Shown here: piece after piece, positions 9,103-18,018 of the stretch
Layout of the letters: every line of letters begins with the position of its first letter
How positions within the stretch are numbered: the first letter of the stretch is position 1
NCBI GenBank assembly: GCA_021298245.1
Contig: JAJTDZ010000004.1
Span: 1-64,000 of the forward strand
Source of the DNA: Algoriphagus sp.
GTDB taxonomy: Bacteria; Bacteroidota; Bacteroidia; Cytophagales; Cyclobacteriaceae
Reading direction: 5' to 3'
Length of the DNA stretch: 64,000 nt
The notes under the pieces: model-generated
The model's input: only the letters and a program-made list of their open reading frames with translations
Told to the model about the DNA's origin: nothing
The model's database searches: none
Translations under genes and position numbers: made by a program

Positions 9103-10836
9103 TTAGAAACCTGGGTTTTGAGCCAAGATATCCTTACCTACTAGGTCAATTTGGTCTTGAGGGATTGGAACCCACTTGAACTTGTCAGAGTACTTAGATC
9201 CACCCAAGGCAGAAGCAAGTTTCACTCCATCGTAAGCAAAGTAGAAGTCCAATTCTGCTTGAGCAGTACCCCAACGCTGTAAGTCATAGAATCTATGTCC
9301 TTCCATACCCAATTCAAGGAGACGCTCGTGACGCACGGCCAATTGCGCAGTAGCCTTGCTGGTCCAAGCTGTATTGTATGTGCTAATCACATAGTTGGCA
9401 GCATTGGTACCATTGGATCTCTTAAGGAAAGAGTTGATTGCTCTAGTTCTCACGCGGTTGACATACTCACGTGCTTTTTCCAAGCTTCCAACTTCGATCT
9501 CTGCTTCTGCAGCAAGCAATAGAATGTCTGCAAAACGGATGATCATGAAGTTGATTCCTGTATATCCAGGAGTCCAGGAAGAGTTGTCTTGGAAGGTTCC
9601 TGCCTCAGACTTAGCATACACATACTTCTTTGGAGAGTATGGTCCTGCATTAGGCTGGTTACGGATCCAAGCTTGACCTGGGTGATCCATCCAATCCAAG
9701 TAAGGGATACCTCTACGACCTACGGTATGATCCAATCTTGGATCCAAGTTACCTGCATCTGGAGTAAAGGCAGCACCTGAAGCTACGCCCATGTCATTTT
9801 TCACTTCATTACCAGCGCTATTGTAAGACTTATCCAAAAGAGGAAGTCCACTCGCATCTGTTCTGAAAGCATTGACGAAGGTAAAGCTTGGCTGGAAGAA
9901 TCCGCAGCAGTTACCTGGACCCGCAGGACCGGTATTGTAAGGGAAGTTCAAGTCAAACTCAGGGTTTGCATTGTTTACAGAACCTGTGTTAGCAGCAGCC
10001 TGATACGCCCAGATAGACTCTTGGTGGTTATCGTTTTTACCGCGGAACATGTCATCGTAGTAAGGAACCAAACCATACTTCAAGCCATTGGAAGTTACCC
10101 CATTGGCAATCACGTCGTCAAACAAGGCTTTTGCTTTGGTAAACTCCTTGGTGTACATGTACACCTTAGCCAAGTAAGATTTCGCAGCCCATACGTTTAC
10201 TCTACCTACTTGAGGCTGAGTAGCAGGAAGCTTAGAAATAGCATACTCTAAGTCAGCTACGATGAATGGCCAAAGAGATTTGTCATTCTTCACTTTTTCC
10301 AAGCCAGATCCGTAATCTACATTTTCGTCCACATAAGGAGTCTTATCGTAGTCACGAGCAAGCTCGAAATAGAAGTGTGCTCTTAGGAATCTTGCTTGAG
10401 CAGAAAGTCGAGTCACATCTGTAGGAGTCACATCAGGACCAGCCTTCTTCAATAGTCTCAACACGTTGTTTGCTCTAGCAATACCTTCGTAACATACGTT
10501 GTACTTCGCTCCGATATCTCCACCTGCAGCGTTGTTTTCAAAACGCTGAATAGGGTTGATTGAAGTAAAGTCACCTGGGTCAGTACCTTTATTGGCCTCA
10601 CCTCCACGAATACTTCCCCACACCCAGTTGGATGGGGATCCTAGTCTGTTGCCTCGTCCGTTTACTTGGGAGTAGGCCGCGATCAACGATGCATCAAGAC
10701 CAGCTAGGGATACAAGCTGATTTTCAGACAATTGTCCAACCGGCGGGACTTCCAAAAACTCCTCGCTACAACTCACTGCTACCATCATCGCTGTGGATGC
10801 TAGTAGGGCACCGATTTTTAATTTGAAATTGTTCAT
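9103..10836 (-). CDS. SusD/RagB family nutrient-binding outer membrane lipoprotein
   Basis: 577-residue lipoprotein that sits on a SusC-type transporter and captures substrate at the cell surface. The signal ends in AVSC (Cys23). SusD landmarks include the N-terminal EEFLEVPP segment, LRAHFYFELARDYD (TPR-like region), FADILLLAAEAEIEVG, ARE-YVNRVRTRA, and the C-terminal RHERLLELGMEGHRFYDLQRWG. The open frame has an upstream TTG start; the ATG at 10836 gives a normal signal peptide. It follows susC by 53 bp and is followed by a strong terminator. The substrate cannot be read from the sequence; no glycoside hydrolase gene lies beside it. Confidence 0.95.
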   Translation of the reverse strand: MNNFKLKIGALLASTAMMVAVSCSEEFLEVPPVGQLSENQLVSLAGLDASLIAAYSQVNGRGNRLGSPSNWVWGSIRGGEANKGTDPGDFTSINPIQRFENNAAGGDIGAKYNVCYEGIARANNVLRLLKKAGPDVTPTDVTRLSAQARFLRAHFYFELARDYDKTPYVDENVDYGSGLEKVKNDKSLWPFIVADLEYAISKLPATQPQVGRVNVWAAKSYLAKVYMYTKEFTKAKALFDDVIANGVTSNGLKYGLVPYYDDMFRGKNDNHQESIWAYQAAANTGSVNNANPEFDLNFPYNTGPAGPGNCCGFFQPSFTFVNAFRTDASGLPLLDKSYNSAGNEVKNDMGVASGAAFTPDAGNLDPRLDHTVGRRGIPYLDWMDHPGQAWIRNQPNAGPYSPKKYVYAKSEAGTFQDNSSWTPGYTGINFMIIRFADILLLAAEAEIEVGSLEKAREYVNRVRTRAINSFLKRSNGTNAANYVISTYNTAWTSKATAQLAVRHERLLELGMEGHRFYDLQRWGTAQAELDFYFAYDGVKLASALGGSKYSDKFKWVPIPQDQIDLVGKDILAQNPGF

Positions 10837-10889
10837 TTGTTTAATCAATTATAGTTTCTATAACTCGATTCAAATTTGATTGTTTAAGC

Positions 10890-13800
10890 TTAGAAGCTTA
10901 AGTTAAGACCGAAAGTCCAACCTCTAGTAACTGGGTAGTTACCTACGTCAATACCGAAAGTCAAGTCAGCATCTCCACCTACTGCAGGATCCAATCCTTC
11001 ATATCCAGTAATGGTGAATAGGTTGTTGACGGATGCAAATACACGAGCTCTTTCCATTTTCAACTTCTGCAATACGCTTGCAGGAGCAGAATAACCTAGA
11101 GTCAAGTTTTGCAATCTTAGGTAAGATCCATCTTCCACATAGTGAGAGTTGGCCACGTTTGCATTAGAGAAGTTAGATACACGCTCTACCACTGGAATAG
11201 TTGCATCCAAGTTTTGAGGAGTCCAAGCTTCTAGCAATCTTTTTGCCTTAGCAGCACCTTCAAAGGTCTGATAGAAGTCAGTAAACCAACGAGATTGGTT
11301 CCAGATTTCGTTTCCAATAGAAGTATACAAGTAAGCAGAAACATCAAATCCTTTGTAACCTAGAGTGAAGTTCATACCCCCAGTAAAATCAGGCACTGGA
11401 TTTCCAAGGAATACACGATCGTCTGGAGTGATTTTACCATCCTTATTCACGTCTTCGTACTTGAAGCGTCCAGGAGCAGCTCCATCTTGTGCAGCATGCT
11501 TAGACACGTCTTCTGCATTTCTAAACAATCCTAGCACATTGTAGCCAAAGAAGGAAGAAAGTGGCTGTCCAACGGCGTTACGGATAGGCTGAATACCACG
11601 GTAAGAAGGGTTAACTGAAGTAATGAAGCTCAAACCTGGAGAAAGTGCAACAATCTCGTTTTTCAAGGTAGAACCCGTTACAGTCATTTCGTAAGTCAAG
11701 TCAGAAGTAAGGTTTCCTCTGGTAGACACCAACAAGTCCAAACCTCTGTTCAACATCTGTCCGATGTTTACCGCTGGAGGGGAAGCGTTGCTACCCGCAG
11801 TCAAAGGAATAGGCACAGTAAACAACAAGTCTTTGGTATCCTTCTTCCACCAATCGAAGATGATATCCAACTTTCCGTTGTAGAAGGTACCGTCAAAACC
11901 TACGTTTTGAGTGATGGCAGTTTCCCACTGAGCGTTAGGGTTACCAATACGAGATCTTCTAAATCCAATCACAGCACCAGAGTTAGAACCGGTGATATCG
12001 TAAGAAGAAGCACCTACGTTACCAGCAAATAAAGAGTACTGGTTGTTAGGATCTACGTTGTTGGAGTTACCCATCTGACCCCAACCACCACGGATTTTCA
12101 AGTCATCGATCCAAGTAGCACCTTGCAAGAAAGATTCAGAAGAAACTCTCCATGCTGCAGAGAATGCAGGGAACACCCCGTATCTCGCATTGGCACCGAA
12201 TCGAGAAGAACCGTCGCGACGAACCACTGCACTTACAATGTATTTGTCATCGAAGGTATAACGCAACTGACCAAAATAAGAGTTAAAGTTAACTCCCTTA
12301 AACTGGCCTGAGTTTACTTGACGAGTTCCAACCGGCAAGTTGGAGATGGTAATGAAGTTAGGATCGGTAGAGAAAGGATTCTGACCTACCGCGTTCATGT
12401 TTCTTCCAGCACCAGAGTTCAAAGCTTCTTGACCCACCAAGACGTTGAAGTCATGCTTGTCAATTTTCTTCTTATAAGATAAGGTGTTGGTAAAGGTCCA
12501 TCCAAACACGAAACCAGCTCCTTCTCCATAACCGAAGGCAGAGTTGTTTTCAGAGTTTTCGTACTGAAGACGAGTAAAGTCCCAGAAATAGAAGTTGTTG
12601 TACTGACCACCTACGGAAGTTCTGAAAGTCAAGTCATCGATGATGTCCCACTCTCCATACACGTTACCGAAAGCATTGGCGTTAAAGCTTCTGTTGTTCA
12701 AAAGACCTTGTCTGTTGGCCACTGGGTTTCTAGGGTTGTTGAAACCTCTAGAGGCAGTACCTGCGTATCCACCAAATTCATCGTATACAGGAATGATGGA
12801 AGGCATACGGAAGGCTTGAAGGATGTCGTTTTCGTCATCAGATACACCACGACCGCCTGTACCTCCTTGCTGACCCAATACCTGACGGTAAGTAGCTTGG
12901 AAGTTTTGACCTACACGGATACGCTTGGTCACATCAAATTCAGAGTTTGCTCTCAAAGAGTATCTCTTAAATTGGTTTCCAACCATGATACCGGATTGAT
13001 CTTGCACACCTAGACCCACATAGAATCTTGATCTTTCAGATCCTCCGTTGAAGCCCAAAGAATGTCTTTGCAATGGTGCAAAGCGAGTCAATTCAGCGTA
13101 CCAATCGGTTCCTTCTCCAGTCATTGCTCTAGTCAATTGACGGATAGTTCCTTTTGCAGGATCGATATTGTACCAACCTCTTTGCTGATCGATTTGGGCC
13201 TGAGTAAGTGGGCCTGGCTGACCAGACAATACACTGAAGGCACCTGCAGCATTTTGGCTAATTAAGCTCAAGTAATATGGCATTACTGGAGTAGCACCGG
13301 TACCAAATTGAGGGTGACCATAGGCTGGAGCACGGTTTTGCAAGGCAGCAGTATTCTTTTCTGCCAACCAAGTGATGTCTGCATATCCCTGAGGATTCAA
13401 CATCTCGATTCCAGTTCCTGGATCGGTTGTACCGAACATTCCATTATAATCTACTCTCAACTTGTTTTCTCTAGCACCACGCTTGGTAGTGTAAACGATA
13501 ACACCGTTAGCAGCACGAGCACCGTAAATGGAAGCTGCCGCAGCGTCTTTCAATACGGTAGTTGACTCGATGTCATCCGGGTTCAAGAAATCAGTAGATT
13601 CTACAGGCAAACCATCCACAATGTACAAAGGCTCGTTACCACCGAAGGCACCAAAACCACGAACACGAATGATGGAAGAAGTACCGGGCTGACCGTTGGT
13701 AATTACCGTCACACCAGATACACGTCCTTGTAGGGTTTGCTCGACGTTACCTGTTGGGATAACTGTCAAGTCTTTTGGACTTACTGTAGCAATCGCACCG

Positions 13801-14162
13801 GTAGTTTCTCTACGAGTATCGATAGAGTAACCGGTTACAACTAATTCAGTAAGGGTTCTTTCATCGGGCTGCAAGGAAACGTCTACTACGCTTCTTGCAC
13901 CAACCACTTGTTCAACGGTGGTGTAACCAATAAAAGAGAATACCAAGGTCGCTTGGTCGTTGGGAACACTGAGGGTATACTTACCGTCAATGTTGGTGGC
14001 AGTACCGGTAGTGGTTCCTTTCACAAGGATGGACACTCCAGGAAGGCCTGTGCCAAATTCATCAAGTACTGTACCCGTCACCGTTTTCTGCGCATAGGCA
14101 GCCGAGACAGAAAGCACTAAGAGCGTAAGGCACACACTTAGGATTTTGTAAACATTTTTCAT
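10890..14162 (-). CDS. SusC/RagA family TonB-linked outer membrane transporter
   Basis: About 1090 residues after a signal peptide ending in SAAYAQ. Domains in order: CarboxypepD_reg-like beta-sandwich (KTVTGTVLDEFGTGLPGVSI, residues about 25-105), TonB plug (ATVSPKDLTVIP ... VRGFGAFGGNEPLYIVDGLP, about 120-240), then a 22-strand barrel ending in an aromatic residue (NLSF). It imports the ligand captured by the SusD partner using TonB energy. The open frame extends 21 codons upstream, but the ATG at 14162 gives a proper signal. A 427-bp upstream region holds its promoter. Confidence 0.95.
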   Translation of the reverse strand: MKNVYKILSVCLTLLVLSVSAAYAQKTVTGTVLDEFGTGLPGVSILVKGTTTGTATNIDGKYTLSVPNDQATLVFSFIGYTTVEQVVGARSVVDVSLQPDERTLTELVVTGYSIDTRRETTGAIATVSPKDLTVIPTGNVEQTLQGRVSGVTVITNGQPGTSSIIRVRGFGAFGGNEPLYIVDGLPVESTDFLNPDDIESTTVLKDAAAASIYGARAANGVIVYTTKRGARENKLRVDYNGMFGTTDPGTGIEMLNPQGYADITWLAEKNTAALQNRAPAYGHPQFGTGATPVMPYYLSLISQNAAGAFSVLSGQPGPLTQAQIDQQRGWYNIDPAKGTIRQLTRAMTGEGTDWYAELTRFAPLQRHSLGFNGGSERSRFYVGLGVQDQSGIMVGNQFKRYSLRANSEFDVTKRIRVGQNFQATYRQVLGQQGGTGGRGVSDDENDILQAFRMPSIIPVYDEFGGYAGTASRGFNNPRNPVANRQGLLNNRSFNANAFGNVYGEWDIIDDLTFRTSVGGQYNNFYFWDFTRLQYENSENNSAFGYGEGAGFVFGWTFTNTLSYKKKIDKHDFNVLVGQEALNSGAGRNMNAVGQNPFSTDPNFITISNLPVGTRQVNSGQFKGVNFNSYFGQLRYTFDDKYIVSAVVRRDGSSRFGANARYGVFPAFSAAWRVSSESFLQGATWIDDLKIRGGWGQMGNSNNVDPNNQYSLFAGNVGASSYDITGSNSGAVIGFRRSRIGNPNAQWETAITQNVGFDGTFYNGKLDIIFDWWKKDTKDLLFTVPIPLTAGSNASPPAVNIGQMLNRGLDLLVSTRGNLTSDLTYEMTVTGSTLKNEIVALSPGLSFITSVNPSYRGIQPIRNAVGQPLSSFFGYNVLGLFRNAEDVSKHAAQDGAAPGRFKYEDVNKDGKITPDDRVFLGNPVPDFTGGMNFTLGYKGFDVSAYLYTSIGNEIWNQSRWFTDFYQTFEGAAKAKRLLEAWTPQNLDATIPVVERVSNFSNANVANSHYVEDGSYLRLQNLTLGYSAPASVLQKLKMERARVFASVNNLFTITGYEGLDPAVGGDADLTFGIDVGNYPVTRGWTFGLNLSF

Positions 14163-14589
14163 AAACATAGATAGATTGGGTAACAAGATTAATCTCAATA
14201 ACTTGTTTGTTAATTGATTATGCAATCGTTTGCGATTATTCTTAAAATAATTGCAATAAATGCCGCTTTTTATTGATTTGGTATTTATTGCGCCTATACC
14301 TGGTCTGATGACCCGCTGACTAAAAAAACCGATAGGTTTGACATCGGTCGATGCTAGGTGAGAGAAGGAATTAGGTTAAGTAATTTTACTCATAGGCTGA
14401 AATTTTGGGTTTGATTGTGATTTCTCAACATTCAATGTTAAATAATCTTAAAGAAAAAACAAATTTTCTTGCCTAAATATTCTTCTGTTTTTTTTCAAAA
14501 AAAATAAATAGTTCTCCTTCGGGATTCTTTTTTTCTTTAGAATAATTTCCCTTCTGAAAGAAAATATTCGAAATTATTCCAAGTAAAAA
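14163..14589. other. AT-rich intergenic region upstream of the susC operon
   Basis: No gene seen. It contains a 9-bp inverted repeat (GCAATAAAT at 14253-14261 and ATTTATTGC at 14283-14291, 21-bp spacer) and a small hairpin AATCG-TTTG-CGATT at 14224-14237. Both lie within 130 bp upstream of the susC start and could be operator or leader elements. No exact TAnnTTTG box was found reading leftward. The last 150 bp are A/T runs. Confidence 0.5.
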
Positions 14590-16422
14590 TCATTCCACTC
14601 CAGACATCACCTGTTTGAGATCTAAGTCCTTAAAATGGGGGTCCAGTACTACTTTTCTTTGTAAAGACACATTTTTAATTGCCTTTTGCAGGTGAAGGGT
14701 AGCAATGTCCTTTTGACCCAGCTGCATGGCTACCAAGGCCAAGCCATAGTACCCGTATCCAAGCTCCCTACTCATGAGTACAGATTCCTCAAAAGCAAGC
14801 GTTGCCTGCATGTAATCTCCAAGCAAATAGAAGGCTAAGCCCTTGTTAAAATAGTCCTTCGCTTCTGTTATGGGAGTTTCAAATCGAAGGGTAGCCAATT
14901 TGTAGTCCCCTCTCCTGATATCCAATGCCCCTCGGAGCAATTCACTCTCTCTTCCTAATTCAGTCCCCTTAGCTAGTACCGTCACTTCAGAGATTTTTTT
15001 ATATCCCTCCCAGTAGTCTCCCAGAAGAACCAGAGCTTGGCCTTGATTAAACACCGCTTGGGGGAGCCCTCCAAGTTGAGTACAAGCATCTAAAAGTCTC
15101 AAGGCTTCTTCCAGCAGGATTTCGCGAGAGCCTGCATCGGTCTGAAGCTGTGCTTGTCGCATCCTCACCACAGCCAGATTGTTGTAAGGAATAGGTGATG
15201 GGTAATACTCAGCCAATTTAGAATAAAAAAATCCCTTTTCTTCCCAAACCTCAGCTTCTGCAGCGGCGATGGCCCATTCCTCTTTACTCAATTTATTTTT
15301 AGCCTTGGGCAGGAGGGATTGCTTTAGCCTTTGGATTTGCTCTTGGCTTAGCCCCAGGTAGGGCTTGGCTTTTATTTCAATAGTCACTGCCCTCAAGTTG
15401 GGATACAAGGCGGTAGATACTTTTTGGAAATCAGGCAACTTTCGTAATTGGTTGCCCACCTCAACAAAAGTGGCTGCTTGTTGCAAAATTTCAATATAGA
15501 TTTCCTTTCTTTCCTCTGAAATTCCTGAATAAGAGGCAAGCTGCTTCCGGAAATCAAACCAATCGTTCCATCTAGAATCTACACGAACTAAAGCAGGATC
15601 AAGCTGGGGAGTGATTTCAAGAAATTTCTTTTCTACTTCTTTGGCACGTTGGTAGCCCAGCTGACTTGATCTACCTTCTGCTTGTTCGGGAGATTGCAAA
15701 CCTGTAATTCTCACGTACTTTAGGCTGGAATTTTTTTGAATAAATTGTCTTATTTTATCCCAAACGTCCTGGTTGCCTAGTTCTGAAGAAAGAACAGAAG
15801 ATCCTGCAGAAAACCGTAGGACGTAAGTAGCTTCTTGAGCAATCGTGGGTTGGTAGGAAGAGGGATGTACGTATTTACCTACATCAGACAGGTGCTCTCC
15901 TAGCATACGATCTTCAAGCAGCACCAAGCGTTGGGGAGCAACTACCCCAACGGCCAATACCTTGTACAGCGGAGCTAATCTCCCGGAGGAATTTTTGGAC
16001 TGATGCACCAGAAGTAATGAAGAGGCTTCCATCCAGTCTTGATAGGGAAGTACTGCTTCTTGCTCTAGGTTCCAAATACCTCCTTTTCTCTCGTAGGTTA
16101 AGGGACCCAGGTCCAGGGTGTCTTGGGACCCTACCAAAAGAAGTTGAAGCCGGGAAAGAAAAGAAGCAGCGCTAGTGGTGTGAGGAATTTTACCTAAGAC
16201 TTTAAAATACAGAGAATCCCCATGTACCCTGGGCTCCATGGAACCTACCTTAATCTTTGAAAACACCTGATCTTCCAATCCCCTCTCCTGTCCTTGGGAA
16301 AAACCCTCCAAGGAACAACTAAAAAAAATCAAGAAAATCCAAAACAATCTGATTATCAGCGTTGTTTGAAAATAACAAGTTTTTTTTAGTATTTTCGAGA
16401 CTAGCAATTGACACCTATTCAT
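14590..16422 (-). CDS. Secreted TPR protein with an OmpA-like segment, function unknown
   Basis: 610 residues from the ATG at 16422. The N-terminus is basic, then hydrophobic (LIIRLFWIFLIFFSC), ending in GFSQG, so it is exported and possibly lipidated. Residues about 220-300 resemble the peptidoglycan-binding OmpA C-terminus (a strand, then VRITGLQSPEQAEG and the RAKEVEKKF helix). The C-terminal third (about 440-600) is TPR-like: EEALRLLDACTQLGG, NQGQALVLLGDYWEG, NKGLAFYLLGDYMQA, GYGYYGLALVAMQLG. I cannot name the family. The open frame runs 53 codons farther upstream, but that would overlap the divergent PspC gene; even the chosen start shares CATG with it. Confidence 0.65.
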   Translation of the reverse strand: MNRCQLLVSKILKKTCYFQTTLIIRLFWIFLIFFSCSLEGFSQGQERGLEDQVFSKIKVGSMEPRVHGDSLYFKVLGKIPHTTSAASFLSRLQLLLVGSQDTLDLGPLTYERKGGIWNLEQEAVLPYQDWMEASSLLLVHQSKNSSGRLAPLYKVLAVGVVAPQRLVLLEDRMLGEHLSDVGKYVHPSSYQPTIAQEATYVLRFSAGSSVLSSELGNQDVWDKIRQFIQKNSSLKYVRITGLQSPEQAEGRSSQLGYQRAKEVEKKFLEITPQLDPALVRVDSRWNDWFDFRKQLASYSGISEERKEIYIEILQQAATFVEVGNQLRKLPDFQKVSTALYPNLRAVTIEIKAKPYLGLSQEQIQRLKQSLLPKAKNKLSKEEWAIAAAEAEVWEEKGFFYSKLAEYYPSPIPYNNLAVVRMRQAQLQTDAGSREILLEEALRLLDACTQLGGLPQAVFNQGQALVLLGDYWEGYKKISEVTVLAKGTELGRESELLRGALDIRRGDYKLATLRFETPITEAKDYFNKGLAFYLLGDYMQATLAFEESVLMSRELGYGYYGLALVAMQLGQKDIATLHLQKAIKNVSLQRKVVLDPHFKDLDLKQVMSGVE

Positions 16423-16639
16423 GGAAAAACTTAAGCTATTTTTTGAAGAACGAACCTTTGGCGTTTGCTCCAAACTTGGTGAAAAATTAAATTTTCCCAT
16501 AGACAGCATTCGACTCTTTTTTATATACACTTCTTTTATCACCTTAGGTTCACCGGTGGTATTGTACGTGTCTATGGCCATGATGATGAAAATTCGAACT
16601 TATTTTCGAAAAAAGAACCATCCTGCCTTATTCGATTAA
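16421..16639 (+). CDS. PspC-like small membrane protein
   Basis: 72 residues. It matches the PspC pattern: a short amphipathic start, RTFGVCSKLGEKLN, DSIRLFFIYTSF, then one membrane helix (GSPVVLYVSMAMM) and a basic tail. PspC-domain proteins sit in the inner membrane and signal or buffer envelope stress. Its ATG overlaps the ATG of the leftward TPR gene, so its promoter must lie inside that gene. The 3' end overlaps the convergent glycosyltransferase gene by four bases. Confidence 0.7.
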   Translation: MEKLKLFFEERTFGVCSKLGEKLNFPIDSIRLFFIYTSFITLGSPVVLYVSMAMMMKIRTYFRKKNHPALFD

Positions 16640-17634
16640 AGATCCGAAAATTTTTTCTTTCCCAGTAATTTATGCTCTGCGAAGACCAATAATGCAGGCC
16701 CAGAACCTATTTTTCCAGAAGGGTGCTTGGTTTTTAAACTTTTAGATTTTTGACTGACAAAGAAATCTGCATAACCCCTGCCAATGGCCTTGGCATAGGT
16801 AAATTTTCCTGTAATCAGGTAGGTAAGCAGAGCTACTCCTTCAATACCACCTTTGATCAGCAAGATGAATAAAAAGCGAAGGAAACTGACCTGCTTGTAA
16901 ATCATGGCCAAACTATTTCTAATATTTAGGTAGAGTTTTTGGGGACTGGCCCGATCGAGTGTAGCCCCACCCAGGTGGTAGACCCTGACCTGTCCAAGGT
17001 AGGCTATATTTTTTCCAGACCCCCTAAGCCTCCAGCAAAGATCTATTTCCTCCATATGTGCAAAAAAATGGGGGTCAAAACCGTGTTGCTTGAAAAAATC
17101 TTGGGAGCGAATTGCCATGCAAGCTCCTGAAGCCCAATCCACAGAAATGGTATCATCGTATTGTCCTTGGTCTTTTTCTAGGGTATTCCAAATCCTACCT
17201 CTGCAATAAGGATATCCGAATGCGTCTAAAAATCCTCCCCCAGCTCCAGCATAATCAAAATACTCTTTTTCCTTCCAGGATAAAATTTTGGGTTGTACCG
17301 CGGCACATGCTGAATTCGCCTGCAGGTGAGCTACCAATTCTTGGTCCCACGAAGGACTCACCTCCACATCTGTATTGAGCAAGATGAATGTTTCGTAGTC
17401 TCCTTTCAATTTTTCCAAGCCGAGGTTGTATCCAGCAGCAAAGCCATAGTTTTCCGAGAGACAAATCAAAGAAACGCTTGGAAACTCTTGCCTTAGGTAA
17501 TATAGAGAGGTGTCAGTGCTGGCATTGTCAATTACCCAAATGTCAAAGGAGCTATGTGCCAAAACCGAGGGCAAGAACTGGGGCAAGACCTTGGCACCGT
17601 TGTAATTGAGTAAGACTATGGCACAGGCTTTCAT
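16636..17634 (-). CDS. Glycosyltransferase family 2, WbbL/rhamnosyltransferase-like
   Basis: 332 residues, GT-A fold. The nucleotide-binding N-terminus is AIVLLNYNG, then WVIDNASTD, SENYGFAAGYNLG, and the metal-binding FILLNTDVEV around residue 88; DWASGACMAIRS and MEEIDLCWRLRG are typical of the WbbL/rhamnosyltransferase subgroup. A hydrophobic stretch near residue 255 (LRFLFILLIKGG) suggests contact with the inner membrane. It transfers a sugar in cell-surface polysaccharide or O-antigen synthesis; the sugar is unknown. The start overlaps the ybaB stop by four bases. Confidence 0.88.
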   Translation of the reverse strand: MKACAIVLLNYNGAKVLPQFLPSVLAHSSFDIWVIDNASTDTSLYYLRQEFPSVSLICLSENYGFAAGYNLGLEKLKGDYETFILLNTDVEVSPSWDQELVAHLQANSACAAVQPKILSWKEKEYFDYAGAGGGFLDAFGYPYCRGRIWNTLEKDQGQYDDTISVDWASGACMAIRSQDFFKQHGFDPHFFAHMEEIDLCWRLRGSGKNIAYLGQVRVYHLGGATLDRASPQKLYLNIRNSLAMIYKQVSFLRFLFILLIKGGIEGVALLTYLITGKFTYAKAIGRGYADFFVSQKSKSLKTKHPSGKIGSGPALLVFAEHKLLGKKKFSDL

Positions 17635-17966
17635 CCAAAAAGATTGCCCAGGTCCATCCCTGGAATGGAAGGAATCATTCCCTCGGTAGCAGCTTTCATT
17701 TCGGCTTTGATTTTGAGATCTATGGCTTCCATTGCTTTGTTGGTGGCCGCCACAATCAAATCAGATACCATCTCCTTATCCTGCGGAGTCAGCAAGGACT
17801 CGTCCAAATCGATTCGGATTACCTTTCTTTCTCCATTGACGAGCACTTTTACAAGACCTGCTCCAGACTCTCCTTCAGCAGAAAGTAATACCAATTTGGC
17901 TTGGGCTTCTTTTATTTTGGCTTGGGCCTCTTTCACTTTGCCCATCATGCTCATAAAATCAAACAT
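17631..17966 (-). CDS. ybaB: YbaB/EbfC family nucleoid-associated protein
   Basis: 111 residues, normal for the family. An N-terminal coiled-coil region (MGKVKEAQAKIKEAQAKL), a central beta-hairpin (VKVLVNGERKVIRIDLDESLL) and a C-terminal helix (VAATNKAMEAIDLKIKAEM). Members dimerise as a tweezers-shaped DNA-binding protein. In many bacteria ybaB sits beside dnaX and recR; here it lies between hisS and a glycosyltransferase. The downstream gene overlaps by ATGA. Confidence 0.9.
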   Translation of the reverse strand: MFDFMSMMGKVKEAQAKIKEAQAKLVLLSAEGESGAGLVKVLVNGERKVIRIDLDESLLTPQDKEMVSDLIVAATNKAMEAIDLKIKAEMKAATEGMIPSIPGMDLGNLFG

Positions 17967-18018
17967 GCTCTTCGTAGTTATGCGGTGTATCGTTGTCGAA
18001 TGGCTTCGGCCTCGTCAA

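Noticed and set aside
16423-16581. Upstream extension of the TPR protein gene to 16581
   Set aside because: This would cover most of the PspC-like gene on the other strand and put 53 residues before the export signal.
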